64,000 nt of DNA, from the NCBI GenBank assembly GCA_033557465.1, contig CM066040.1:322790297-322854296 (forward strand), given 5' to 3'. Position numbers and translations under genes: made by a program. Under the pieces are notes generated by a model. That model did not search any database. It had not been told where the DNA came from and was given only the letters and a program-made list of their open reading frames with translations. Below are positions 21,170 to 31,799 of this stretch, piece by piece (the first letter of the stretch is position 1; each line of letters begins with the position of its first letter). The stretch is from Ichthyophis bannanicus. Taxonomy: Eukaryota > Chordata > Amphibia > Gymnophiona > Ichthyophiidae.

Positions 21170-21340
21170 CACTGATCTGGCTGGGGGCGGGCCGGGGAGG
21201 TGGGACCTCCTACTCATGCTCAGAGAAATCTGAGCTCTAGAGAGCACTTCCGCATGGCGCCATCGGATGACGTCACCAGGTGTGGCTGACCTATCCTGCT
21301 GTCCACGGAGAACTCCTGTTACAGGTAAGTAACTCCGTTT
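21170..21340 (+). repeat. E2 right inverted terminal repeat
   Basis: It is the inverse of the left repeat, extended outward by about 50 bases that include CAGGTAAGT at 21322-21330 and end in AACTCCGTTT. Confidence 0.92.
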
Positions 21341-21565
21341 TTTAAGATATGGCAAGCAGAACTGCACACAATATTCAAGGTGTGGTTACACCATGGAACG
21401 ATACAGAGGCATTATCATATCCTTGTTTTTATTCTCCACTTCTTTCCTTATGATTCCTAGCATTATATTTGCTTTCTTGGCTGCTGCTGCTCACTGGGTG
21501 GAGGGTTTCAACGTGTTATCCACGATAACATCTAAATCTTTTTCCTGGGTGGTGGTTCCTCCTCT
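21341..21565 (-). mobile_element. CR1 LINE, part 2 (continues from 15182)
   Basis: TTAAGATATGGCAAGCAG, then AACTGCACACAATATTCAAGG and CACCATGGAACGATACAGAGG, continue the antisense CR1 sequence broken at 15182. The joined flanks read as one CR1 sequence with no duplicated bases apart from a T-run. Confidence 0.7.
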
Positions 21566-22104
21566 GCGGTCAGCTGCAGATACATGACCCTTGGTCGATA
21601 CACCTGGGGCATCCGGTAGAGTCTCCTCCCTGCCCAGGCCACTACCGGCTGCTGCTGGCGCTGTTGCCTTGCCCATCTATAGTGTCTCCACCTCTGGTGT
21701 TGCATAGGTAGCCACCACATCCCTCTGCCCATTTCTTTTACCCTTTGTCTGGTTTGAATGCTCTGATAGTGGCGTATGCCCGTGTGGCTAAACTGGATTT
21801 TGTTCGGTCCCTTAATTGCTTAAACCGTGCTCTAGAGTTACACGATTTTGGCCGTTAAATGTGTCTGCATGCCACTGTAGAAGATCAGCGTTCCACATGT
21901 ATGTGGATACCCTGTCCACACGCCGCCCCATTACACCTTCATGCATACACAGATATGCGGTAATATCCGGTGATGCGTGAATCACTCAAGATCGGATGTA
22001 CCAGCGTTTGCAACTTTTATGTGGTTTTTGGATGGATTTGTCTGCCTATTGTCTGCCTAACATTTCCAATACTGGACCCTGTGACTTCATTGTTATGAGT
22101 ACGC
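21566..22104. other. No recognisable feature
   Basis: Mixed sequence with short open frames on the minus strand. No domain or repeat identified. Confidence 0.35.
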
Positions 22105-22915
22105 AAAGTTACGTACCCTTCGGAACCTCAAACCTCTCTTAAGCCCTGACTCCTTTCGTACTGTCTGTTAGGCCCTTACAATTCCTTCTTTTGATTACTG
22201 TAATCTTATCTACCATGGCCTTCCCAAGAATAACATACAACCGCTCCAACTAGCCCAGAACACGATAGCTCGGCTTATAACCAACAACCCCAGATGATCC
22301 CACATCACACCAATCCTCTATGATCTCCACTGGCTCCCCATTCAATCCAGAGTTAAATTCAAGGTACTTACCCTTATACATAAAATCATCTCCAATGAGT
22401 CAGCACCATGCCTCTCCACACTTCTTCCCTCCATTAATAACACAAGATCACGCTGCTCCATTACCAAAAACCTACTGACCATCCCAACAAATAAAAGATA
22501 TAGCAAACCATCTACTAGTAACAGGGCCTTCTCCCTCTATGCCCCATCCTTATGGAATACCCTTCCTCACGAGCTGCGAAACTGTTCACACCACTCTGAG
22601 TTCCGAAAGAAGTTAAAAACTCATCTCTTCCTTGAACATTTTTCCCTACCACCTTAGTACTTAGCCCTCTGCCTCCACCTCCTCACCCCTGCCTTCTCTA
22701 AACCGATCATACTACCATGTGGTATTCCTGTATGTACCTATGTAAAGAGTTAATCATTATAAATAGTTTCATATTTGCTACACTTTTTACACTTGTATCC
22801 TTGTTACTTGTTCCATGTAAACAGTTGAAATATACTGCCATTTATAGTTTTATGTAAACCGTCTTGAATTGCAGAAAGACGGTATATAAAAATTGTTAAA
22901 TAAATAAATAAATAA
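22105..22915 (+). mobile_element. L2-like LINE 3' end
   Basis: RT C-terminal motifs with stops: SFDYCNLIYHGLP, ILYDLHWLPIQSRVKFK, FSLYAPSLWNTLP and FRKKLKTHLFLEHF. The 3' UTR ends in the shared stem TGTAAACCGTCTTGAATTGC, AAAGACGGTATATAAAAAT and an AAATA repeat. Confidence 0.8.
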
Positions 22916-22916
22916 A

Positions 22917-24050
22917 ATAAATGAGTCTCCATGCTGATGTCTCGGATAATCTCATTTTGAATGGATTGATAAATTTTGTTAAGATAACACTTGCTAATGT
23001 TTATGCGCCCAATAATAACATCAGTCCATTTTAAGCAGTTTTTCAAGGAGCTAAAAAGCGGAGTAGAAGGCCTGATCTTTTTAACAGGAGATTTCAATTG
23101 CACTCTGCTTCTGATAGATAGATCTTGGGAGGATTACTAGTAGGGGAGGAACGATGGTGCTACGCTATTGCATTTCAGAGCTGAACCTAGTGGATAAACA
23201 GCATAGTTTACACTCTAGGGAGCAGGATTGCTCCTACTATTTGATAATTCTTATTCCCGAATCAATTTTTGTTTTTTTGTCATATCATATCCTGTCATAT
23301 CATTCTGATCTTGATTTCTGATCATGCCCCTCTTACTTTAGATTGTTTTAATATTCAGGAGGATAGACCCTCCCTATGGTGTGGCCTATGAACAGAAGAC
23401 TGCTGAAGGATCCCTTTTTTTTATGGAGCAGTTGATGTCTGCATGGGAGAAATGAATAATATACTGTCAATTTCACACTTTACTTTATGGGTCACAGCCA
23501 AACTAGTTTTGCAGAGGCACATCACTTTACTCTCAAGTATGATTAAAAAGAAGAAGTAGTAAGCAAGGCTAGCAGTTCTGCAGATGGAGTTGAGCTGCCT
23601 GGAAGGCAGTGGTAACCAAGAAAGAGATCTTCTGAGTCTGTGCTGAATTGAATGCTTTGGAGATGGTAAGCGTTGCTTTTTGTATGCAACATACGAGGCA
23701 CGGTTTTTACAAACATTCTAACAAGGCAGGTAAACTACTGTCTTAGCAGCGTAAGAGATTAAAAATTAATCAGAGTGTGCAGCAGATTAGAATGGCAGAT
23801 GGAGGAGTAACTTGTAAACTGGAGCAAATGGATAAATGCTCTGTAGAGTTTGATATGTTTTTGTATGTTTCCCAACTTCAGGCTTCTTCTGCAGAGCTTG
23901 AGAATTGGCTAGAATCCAAACAGTTACCCAAGTTGGAGGAAGTGATAGGCAAGCAAATGGCACAACCTTTCAAAGGCATAGAAATTTGTAATGTGATCAC
24001 TAGTCTCAAAAACAAGCAGCCAGGCGGAACCATTTGCCAGTGGAGTTTGT
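22917..24050 (+). mobile_element. L1/Tx1-like ORF2, 5' portion, decayed
   Basis: Endonuclease fragments (ANVYAPNN, GDFNC) lie at about 23000-23100. Downstream are RT-proximal motifs: NKAGKLLS near 23730, then an open frame 23777-24052 with LESKQLPKLEEVIGKQM and EICNVITSLKNKQPGG, which corresponds to the conserved segment just before the RT core. A frame change then gives LPVEF. Many stops and frameshifts. The element is interrupted at about 24051 and resumes near 25575. Confidence 0.75.
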
Positions 24051-25575
24051 GATAAGGAAGCTTATCATAGCTCAGGAAGGAGCTATAGAAAAGGTGAAGT
24101 GTCTCTGAACAAGCAACCTGTCAGTTCTGGTAGAAATAAGAAAACAGAATTTTCCCATAAAAGACTACCAGTCCCAGAATGCACCAGGTTTCCAACAGCC
24201 ATTAGAGGAGCTGAAGTGGGGAAACGTGTGTTCAATCAGGAGGGCTATGAGGTAATCCCTAAGCACTCATCTCAAAGGGCAGGGCCTGATTCAGCACAGC
24301 TGCGCTGTATTAGGGGGGAGCACTCATCTAGGCAGAATAAAGGTAGAGTTTATTCTACAGAGAATTATCCTCATTATCCTGAGAATCAGCTTGAGCTTGA
24401 TCATCAGTTTCATCTGAAGGATCATCAGAAGCAGAAGCCAAACCGGACGGACAGAGAAGGAAAGAAACCCTTTGGAAGAAGGAAGAGAAAAGCCTTTGAG
24501 AGGTCTAGAAGAGTCCAGAGCAGTACGTATACTGGGAGGCATTCCAAGGGCCAGCATACACCATTGGACTGGGGAAAGCCAGAGGAATGGTGCTGCAGAG
24601 CTAGGAAACTCCAGACGCTACCTGTGAGGGAGACGGCTGCACGTGGAAGGGACCCTAAGACCTGTGCCAGAAGGTATGTGAAGAGAGATCCAGTGTCCAG
24701 GGATCTGGATTGGAAGGCTGGACATAAGAACTGGACTACATACTGGCCAGGCTATATAGAGAGGAACTCTAACAGCAATGGAAGCTCAGGTATGAACACT
24801 GATCTATGCCCTAGCTATAACCTTGAAAGACAGCAGGGAAACAAGTATTCTCCTGAAAGTGCTCCATTGAGAGATTCATCTGTGCCAATCCATGATATTG
24901 AACCCATGCTTGTTGAAGAAGGGGGAATGATTGCAGATGAAGAATGTGTTTATATGGACTGCTCTCTGTCCAAACTCCTTTGGTGATTTTCTCTTATAAA
25001 GTACAGCAACCATCACAAAGAAATACAAACTTGTTCTTTAATCTACTTCAGGAAAGCTCCTGAAGCAGGATTTGACCCACACAGTAGAAAGCAAGCCAGC
25101 TAAGGGGTTTCAGCTGGATAACTGCTAGCAATTGAGCCTTACCTAATTGCTTGTGAACTAGGAGAGAATCACTTCTGAATCTATGTGGGAAGTTATCAGA
25201 AGTTAACCTGAAAAGAACAGGTTTTTTTCTTTCTTTGTGGCTTTTCGTTTGTTGTTTGATATATGCTAAGAAAACATTAGCTAATGCCTGACAAGTTTGA
25301 ATGTTGTTTTCCTGATTTTGACTTTGTTTTTCCAAGTTAAACACTGGAAGCAAGTAACCTGATTTATGTGCTACCAAGCATATCTGTGTTGGGAGAAATA
25401 ACCCCATAAATAAATATCTTATTGGCTTTAACACTTGAGCACAACTAAATTATTGTCAGCAGCTGTGTCTGGTGTGAATGAACTGCATTGCCCACAATCC
25501 CTTGCAAATCATATAGATATATGCACTTGCCAAGACTGTGAAGATTCTCACCCAGGCAACCGTCTGACAAGTTAT
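24051..25575 (+). other. Unrecognised 1.5-kb insertion in the L1/Tx1 ORF2
   Basis: It begins after LPVEF of the ORF2 and ends just before the frame resumes with FMKDQLAPLL. The largest frame (24099-24986, 295 codons) is very basic and hydrophilic (Lys, Arg, Gln, Ser rich; KKPFGRRKRKAFERSRR) with an acidic end, and has no family I recognise. An AATAAA lies near 25408. It may be a non-autonomous LTR or other element. Function unknown. Confidence 0.45.
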
Positions 25576-26211
25576 ACAAATTTATGAAGGACCAACTGGC
25601 TCCTCTCTTAGTAGGGGTGATTAATGAAGTATCATTACAAAAACTTTTGCTGCATTCTTTTATAATGCTCTCATTTCCGTAATTTCAAAAGAAGGGAAGA
25701 GTGGCACTCATAGCAGTTATAGGCTCATTTCTTTATTGAACATCAATTTCAGGATCTTTAATAAAGTGTTGAGTTTCTGGCTGGAATGCTGTACAACTCA
25801 TTTGGTACATCTTGACAAGATAGGGTTTATCAAGGGTTGATATGGGGCAGATAATGTTCAGTGTCCAGTTAATGTTCTTCATGCTGTACAGTGTAGTAAT
25901 TTTCATTGTGCCATTCTTTCCTTGGATGCAGAGAAGGTTTTTGATAAAATTGAATGGCCCTACTTATTTGCAGTTCTCTTTGTATTGACAATTGAGTCTC
26001 TGTGTTTATACTATATCATCCAGCCAACCAAGCAATTCAATCCAAAGGTAGATGCATCAGAAGCTGGAAATAGGGCAGTTTTATCATAAAGACTTTGCCC
26101 TGAAGCTTGGCTCCATCCTTGTGGGTACTTTTCCTAGAATTTTCTTCTACCGAGTGCAATTACGATGTTGGGAACTGGAAATTTCTTATCTTAGGGGGCA
26201 TTTGAAGAACT
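25576..26211 (+). mobile_element. L1/Tx1-like ORF2, RT portion, decayed
   Basis: RT motifs in shifting frames: ISLLNINFRIFNKVLSF, LDKIGFIKG and LSLDAEKVFDKIEWPYLF. Colinear continuation of the element at 22917-24050, so one LINE copy split by the insert at 24051-25575. Confidence 0.7.
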
Positions 26212-26253
26212 GCTACTACTATTATTATTATTTGTATAGCACTACAAGGCATA

Positions 26254-26465
26254 CAGGGTAGCCCAAAAAAAGTGAGAACATCTTGTAGCATATAAGTTAT
26301 TTAAAAATTCAAAAAGACAGATGTAAACGATTGACAAATTAAAAAAACAAAGATGGTGACCCGAAATTGTCGAAATAAAGACATTATATAGCTAAAAAGG
26401 GTAAATAAGTAAACTATTTAAGCTTTTAATTTACGAGATGTTCTCACTTTTTTTGGGCCACCCTG
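26254..26465. mobile_element. Mariner-like MITE, 212 bp, TA target
   Basis: Terminal inverted repeats of about 34 bp: CAGGGTAGCCCAAAAAAAG on the left and CTTTTTTTGGGCCACCCTG on the right, continuing through GTGAGAACATCT. It is flanked by TA on both sides (26252-26253, 26466-26467), as Tc1/mariner transposases require. No coding capacity. Confidence 0.88.
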
Positions 26466-26577
26466 TATATAGTGCTGTATAGAGACATGCAAGAGATGGT
26501 CTCTGCTCATAAAAGTTTACAGTCTAGTCAAGACACAACAGAACAACTGGGGACTAGGATATATCTAGGGGAATGGT

Positions 26578-26944
26578 CAGGGCTGGCCCAAGGGTTTCTG
26601 CCTTTTCTGCCACTCCAGGCAGAAACCCTGACCAAGCCCCCCCTCCCCCGTGCCGAGCTGCCCCCACCAAGCCACACCACTGCCCCCCCTTGCTGTCGCC
26701 AATTTCGTCTTGGGAGGGAGGCAGGTTGCAGTGGTGGCAGAGGCAATATTTTAAAAGCGACGGCTTTGTGCCACCACTTTCTTGCCCGCAGCAGACCATG
26801 GGCTTCAGCACACATGGCCTGCCTCTTCTGACCCCCCTTCCCCGACCGTAAGTTGCAGGAAATGAAGCGGCGGCACAAAGCCGCCTACCCGGGTTGGCCA
26901 CCCTAAGTGGCTGCCTAGCTCACCTAGTGAACGGACCGGTCCTG
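26578..26944. mobile_element. hAT-like MITE, 367 bp, 8-bp duplication
   Basis: It starts CAGGGCTGGCCC and ends GGACCGGTCCTG, short imperfect inverted termini. The perfect 8-bp duplication GGAATGGT lies at 26570-26577 and 26945-26952, the size made by hAT transposases. GC-rich interior, no transposase. Confidence 0.85.
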
Positions 26945-27194
26945 GGAATGGTAAGGAAACACATAGGAGGTGAACAGGAGACTAAGGAGATCAGAATCCA
27001 AAAGCAGTCTCAAAGAGGTGAGATTTTAGCCTGGATTTGAACAAGGCTGCAGATGGAGCCTGACGTACTGACTCAGGTAGTTTGTTCCAGGCATAAGGAA
27101 CAAAGACATTTGTTAGGCGGCTACTTTTAGTCACAATCCTGACTGAGCACAAGAATTTAGTGTATATTGACGTCATCAGGCATTTGAACCTATA

Positions 27195-28300
27195 ACAGGT
27201 CCATTTGTGTGATTCCAGTTCAATCATCTCCTATTGCCCTGGCTCAAAGAATGTCAAGGCTGATGCACTTTCTCAACAATTTGACAATCATGAGAGCTTG
27301 AATTCAGTCAACAAGGGGCCCGTTATACCTCCTTCTAAAACTGTGGCATATATTGTGAATTTGAAACTGCTGGAGAAAATTTCCCAAGAATCTTGTAGTA
27401 TGGAATTCCGAGATTCTATTCTTGCTAGTTGGATCTTTGTCCATAGTGTTTGTCGCTTGATAGCGTTCAAATGGGAACATGGATTAGAAAGACTACTGAA
27501 CTGATCTGTAGAACCTTTTGATTGCTCTCGATGAACAAAGATTGTGTATCTTATGTTTTGACTTGCCTTGTATGTGTTAGGACTAAGATTTCTTGGTGTC
27601 ATCCATGTATCCTCTTCCCATGCCAGTGAAGATATGGTCTCATCTTTCTATTGACTTTGAATACCTATACAGCAATCCTTGTGGTTGTGGATCAGTTTTC
27701 TCACATGGCGCATTTGGCTCCTATTGCCAAGTTGCCTTCTACTCTCCGATTGTCATATTTGTCAAGGAGATTGTACGCCTGCATGGTACTCCAGTCTCTA
27801 TCATGTCTGATCAAGGTCCTCAGTGTGTTGTCAGATTCTCAGGGTCTTCTGCAAGAATTTGGGTATCACTCTCCAGTTTTCCTCTGGATGCCATCCTCAG
27901 ATTGATAGAAAGCGTCAATCAGAACCTGAAACAATTCCTTTGATGTTTTGTCTCAGCTCATTAGGATGATTGGATGAACTTGCTTCCCTGGGTCAAGTTT
28001 TCCCATAACAATCATGTGAATGAATCTATAGGTATTTCACTGTTCTTTGCTATGTACGGCTAGTATCCCATCTATCTTCCCTCCTTAATTCCAAGCCTCT
28101 GCTGCCAAAGATTTTGTTTGCCATCTCCAGGACATCTGGAAGCAAGTAAACTGCAGCCTGGAGAAAGCAATTGTATGACAAAAGAAATTCTTGGACAGAC
28201 ACCACAGGCCAGAACCTCAACTTAGCAGAACCTCAATTCAGCATGGATGATAATGTTTGTTCACAAGAAATAAGCACTTGAAGCTCCTATGTAGTAAACT
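27195..28300 (+). pseudogene. Ty3/gypsy pol relic (RNase H end to integrase)
   Basis: A decayed retrotransposon. An RNase H end motif (YCPGSKNVKADALS) at 27235-27275 is followed by a linker and by integrase pieces in three frames: HLSIDFEY near 27640, VVDQFSHMAHLAPI near 27687, LHGTPVSIMSDQGPQCV near 27780, then FSSGCHPQIDRK near 27875. Multiple stops and frameshifts. The domain order fits a chromovirus-type Ty3/gypsy element. No LTR recognised, so I call only the pol relic. Confidence 0.75.
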
Positions 28301-28308
28301 GGGTCCTA

Positions 28309-28885
28309 GATTCCTCTGTGGACAAGCAGGATAAGTCTCACATATGAGTGACATCACCAACAAATACCCCACACAGGAAACTTCTCCTAGTTTCTAGAAG
28401 CTTTTGGAGTGGCTCCAACATGCCTACATGTCTGTTCCCACCTGCTGCTGCTGTGCCTAGTAGGTAGTAGGTAGTAGTAGTGCCTCATCTCCTCAGTTTT
28501 GCCTTTTCTGTGGAGCTCTGCAGATGTGTCAGTCTTGCAATTTGGGTTTCTTTAGCTTTCCTTTTTTTTCTCAGCCAGTATTTTGCTTTTTATACTCCTC
28601 ATCTCACTGCCCTTGCCATATGTTCTGTCCCTTTTTAATTGTCCTTAGTTAGGTTTACTGACCATTTTCAGGTTTCCTTTTTTTTACCACGTCAGCGTTA
28701 TAGGCAGCATTTAGGTCTCAGGTGCTCCAGCCAGGTTTCATTTTTCACAATCATATTGTTCGATTTTGCTGCAGCTATTTTTCCAGACAACATTTCCCAG
28801 AAACTCTCCAGTAGGTTTAAGAAGTGCTTCCAGTGTGGCAGGACCATGTCTGTCACAGACACCCATCCACTGGTAAACAAAATCC
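28309..28885 (+). mobile_element. DIRS E7, 5' fragment (group A)
   Basis: It begins GTGGACAAGCAGGATAAG, the group A terminus, with GAGTGACATCACC in place of the TGACGTCA palindrome. At 28810-28880 it encodes the start of gag (SRFKKCFQCGRTMSVTDTHP), including the first CxxC. It then stops matching; the rest of the element is absent. The context upstream of the gag motif has lost the initiating sequence. Confidence 0.75.
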
Positions 28886-28929
28886 AAAATGTTTTCTGTC
28901 ACAGAAATGAAAATGGCTGATTCTAGTAC

Positions 28930-30960
28930 TGTTTTTGGTTACGAACTCGGATATGTACTTAGAAATTCTCCATCACGTAATGTTTTTGAGTGACATGTAG
29001 TTTAAATTTACACTATGTTGCTCATATTTACATTAGATGTATATTGATGTATTTTGTAACATAATGTCTCCTAAAAGGTAGTTGTATATGATTTTCTGCT
29101 GTATTGCACCTCGAGAACATCCCTCTTAAGGGTCCAACAATAGTCTGCAAGCATATTGGAGCTCCACTTGCCCTGGTACCTATTTTCCATTACCGAAATG
29201 TCCTGCTGAAACCTTTCCCCGTGTTTATTTATTTACATTCTCTTATATACCGCGCTATTCTGCATCAGTGTGGTTTACATTGAACAAACTGAAATTACAT
29301 TGAACAGGGCATTATAACTTGGAGATAACTATTTTACAGGGAACATGGGCTATGGAGGGTTAAGTGGCTTGCCCAAGACCACAAGGAGCACCTGTGAGAC
29401 TAGAAACCCCAGTCCTTCCGGCCCAAGGTTGCTGTCCTCTAGTGGGATTTGAACCCCCGACCTTCCGGCCTGAAGTACCTTGCCCCAACCACTAGGCCAC
29501 TCCTCCACTCCAGTGTTCATCACTGACTGCTCCTAGATATGCAGGAAAAAATCCAGGTGTGAATGCAAGAAGTGCATTTTCAAAGACATGTTACATCCCA
29601 GTTTCTGGTAAGATTTCAGTAGAGTATCCACTGATTCTGCGTAGTTATCTGCCTTGTTATTTCCCAAGAAGTCGCGGCAAACAGTCTTAAAGAACTTCCA
29701 TGCAGCTCTTTCAGTTTCATTCAACTGACCGTCAAAGTTTTCATCTTTCATCAGTTTTCTAATATAAGGTCCTAGAAAGATCCCTTCTTTGATCTTCGCC
29801 TCACTGATTCATGGAAATGTCTTTCTTAGATATGCAAATCCAAGTCCACTTCTATCCATGGCTTTTACAAAGTTCTTCATAAGACCCAACTTTATATGGA
29901 GTGGAGGTAGATATACTTTATTCGGCTCCACAAGTGGGGGACTAGTGATGTTCTCTTTGGCCACTGTTTCCGGATGTAATGATTTTTCCTGTCCCTGCTG
30001 TCCCACTCACACAGAAAGCAAAAATACTTTGTCCAACCAAGCTGTTGTCCAAGCAAGAGGTCAATTACTTTTAAATCACCACAAATATTCCATTTGTGTT
30101 CTTCATACTTGATATTTGTTAGCGGGAGATGCATACTGCTGTAAGTTTCTTTCATATTGGTGGCATGAGCTACTGGAACTGATGGTAAAATATTTCTGTA
30201 GTGGATAAGCACAGCTTTTAGGCTATATATAGAAGAATCAATAAATAGTCGCCAATCCTCTGATATATAATCTGGACAACGTGTTTCCATCAGGGATTTA
30301 ACTTCACAACAAAAAGCAATTCCATCTTCAAAGGCAAAGTAATCCACAAACTCGGTATGCCTATTTCTAAAAGTGCATACTTTGGTTTCTTTCTGAAGAA
30401 GATTCCAGCCTTTTAATCGTGACCCTAACAGTTCTGCTTGTCGCTTTGAAAGATTCAAATCTCTGACAAGATCATTCAAATCGCCTTGGTCCAGTAAATG
30501 TGGTTCAGAAGAGGAACCGGATGCCTCAAAGCTTGGATCCTGCATTACAGCATCACAATCATCATCAGCATTCATTGGTTCTTCTTCTTCTTCATCCTCA
30601 TTCACTGTAAGATTTTCTGGAGGTTTTGGCACCGGCAATTCTTGACAGTGAGGCTCAAGCCTCATGGCAGATGGTAAATTTGGGTAATTTACAGTGTGTT
30701 TTGATTTTGAAGTAATGCCTGCAATGTTTGTAAGGCAAAAGTAGCAATCTGTCAAGTGATCTCTTGGTTCTCTCCAGATCATTGGAACAGCAAAATTCAT
30801 GTGTTGAACACCCTTTACCCAACCTGTTAGGAGTCTGACACAGGTAATACAGCAGACGTGAGGTGCTTAATTTTTATCCTGGTCACCAACTTGACATCCA
30901 GAGTACAGCTTATAACATGTCTTAACAAGTGGAGTAAAACGTCTACAAGCGATAACCGTA
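28930..30960 (-). pseudogene. Transposon-like gene of unnamed family, copy 1
   Basis: The minus-strand reading begins near 30950 with a Cys-rich N-terminus (KTCYKLYSGC, HVCCITC) and one stop. It then has 302 open codons to 29892: DHLTDCYFCLTNI, an acidic run (DEDEEEEEP), EDWRLFIDSSIYSLKAVL and GDLKVIDLLLGQQLGWTKYF-CFLC. Further frames hold LPPLHIKLGLMKNFVKAMD, FDGQLNETERAAWKFF, MSLKMHFLHSHLDF and RFQQDISVMENRYQGKW. A SINE (29226-29512) splits it at DEH/GERF. I have seen this protein type in many animal genomes as uncharacterised repeats. The GDL...C..C pattern suggests distant kinship to CACTA/TNP2 transposases, which is inference. Confidence 0.7.
29226..29512 (-). mobile_element. tRNA-derived SINE, copy 1
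   Basis: On the minus strand it starts GGAGTGGCCTAGTGG (A box TGGCCTAGTGG) and carries a B box (GGTTCAAATCC, 29445-29455). It has a body of about 150 bases and a 3' tail with the LINE-like stem. It is flanked by GTGTT at 29221-29225 and 29513-29517, probably the target duplication. Inserted in the gene at 28930-30960. Confidence 0.85.
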
Positions 30961-31269
30961 ATATTTATTAACCAACTACTGTTTATGAAATAGATTAACC
31001 CAAACTCACATCCATTCAGATTCTGTTTTTTTCAAACAATACAAACCACAATTGCTGACGGCGACAGAAAGCATACCAATACATGACTCAGCGTTTTCTT
31101 CTTGTATCAGCAAGACCAGTAGGGCAAGGGGCCCGGTTAATTAATTATATTATAACTACATGACTCAGCATTTTTGGTGGAGGTGAATCAGATTGCCAAT
31201 TATTTTTTAAATAAAGTGGAAAATTTATGAATTCTAGGGGGAGGGGTTCAGAAATGTGATGAAGGGGAA
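30961..31269. other. No recognisable feature
   Basis: AT-rich sequence; nothing identified. Confidence 0.3.
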
Positions 31270-31795
31270 GGGGATGGGGAAGTGGGAAAGTGGATGGAAT
31301 TTTCTGTGGTGTCGGTGGAGGAGGTACTGTTACTAGTTGTTTGGCTTACTTGGATGCACCTGGATCCCATTCCTGGCCAGCTTTTGTGGAAGGCTTTGGA
31401 GTCTGGTGTTCTCTGGATGACTGATCTAGTTAATGCCTCTCTTACACAAGGTTGCCTCCCTAGTGATCTTAAGGAAGCTATGATTACTTCTGTCTCTCAG
31501 AAGGGCTTGGATATGCATTGTTTGAATCTGTGTCCAATTTCATCACTGTTGGGTTTTGGCAAAAGTGATTGAAAAAGCTTAGTCCAGTTAACTGCCTTCT
31601 TAGAGGATTCGGGGGGTGGGGGGTGTTGGATTGGAGCCAAGCAGGTTTTATAGAGGCTCTGGGAAAGAATCCTTAATGATGGCTGTTTTAGTTTTATTCG
31701 GTAATATTAGGGACAAGGGATGTACGGCTCTAGTAGTTACGCTAGATTTATCTGCTGTGTTTGATCTCATTGGGATCTATTGTTGAAGAGATGTA
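31270..31795 (+). mobile_element. L2-like LINE RT fragment
   Basis: Motifs in order: LDPIPGQLLWKAL, LVNASLTQGCLPSDLKEAMI and LCPISSLLGF, then the frame-shifted remnant LVVTLDLSAVFDL near 31730. This is the N-terminal RT segment of L2/CR1-type LINEs. No tail present. Confidence 0.7.
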
Positions 31796-31799
31796 GAAC

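Larger units (their letters stand above)
15183..21340 (+). mobile_element. DIRS retrotransposon E2 (group A), nearly intact
   Basis: This is a 6.16-kb element with inverted terminal repeats (15183-15335 and 21170-21340), an ICR at 20992-21093 and three genes in order: gag 15383-17572, RT-RNase H to 19483, and YR 19480-20571. Only two disabling changes are visible: a one-base frameshift in pol near 19238 and a nonsense codon in YR at 20212. It sits in an antisense CR1 without a target duplication. The flanks join sensibly at TTT, showing a clean insertion. This is the best reference copy in the window. Confidence 0.95.
26212..27230 (-). mobile_element. L2-like LINE 3' end carrying two MITEs
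   Basis: Minus-strand coding end at 27227-26991: TNVFVPYAWNKLPESVRQ, then LFKSRLKSHLFETAFGF-stop. The 3' UTR (TGTAAACTTTTATGAGCAG read on the minus strand) runs left to a (TAG/TAA)n tail at about 26212-26230. A hAT-like MITE (26578-26944) and a mariner-like MITE (26254-26465) interrupt the UTR. Confidence 0.8.

Noticed and set aside
24324..25434. Minus-strand frames within the unrecognised insert
   Set aside because: Short, overlap the larger plus-strand frame or an AT-rich tail, and show no family features.
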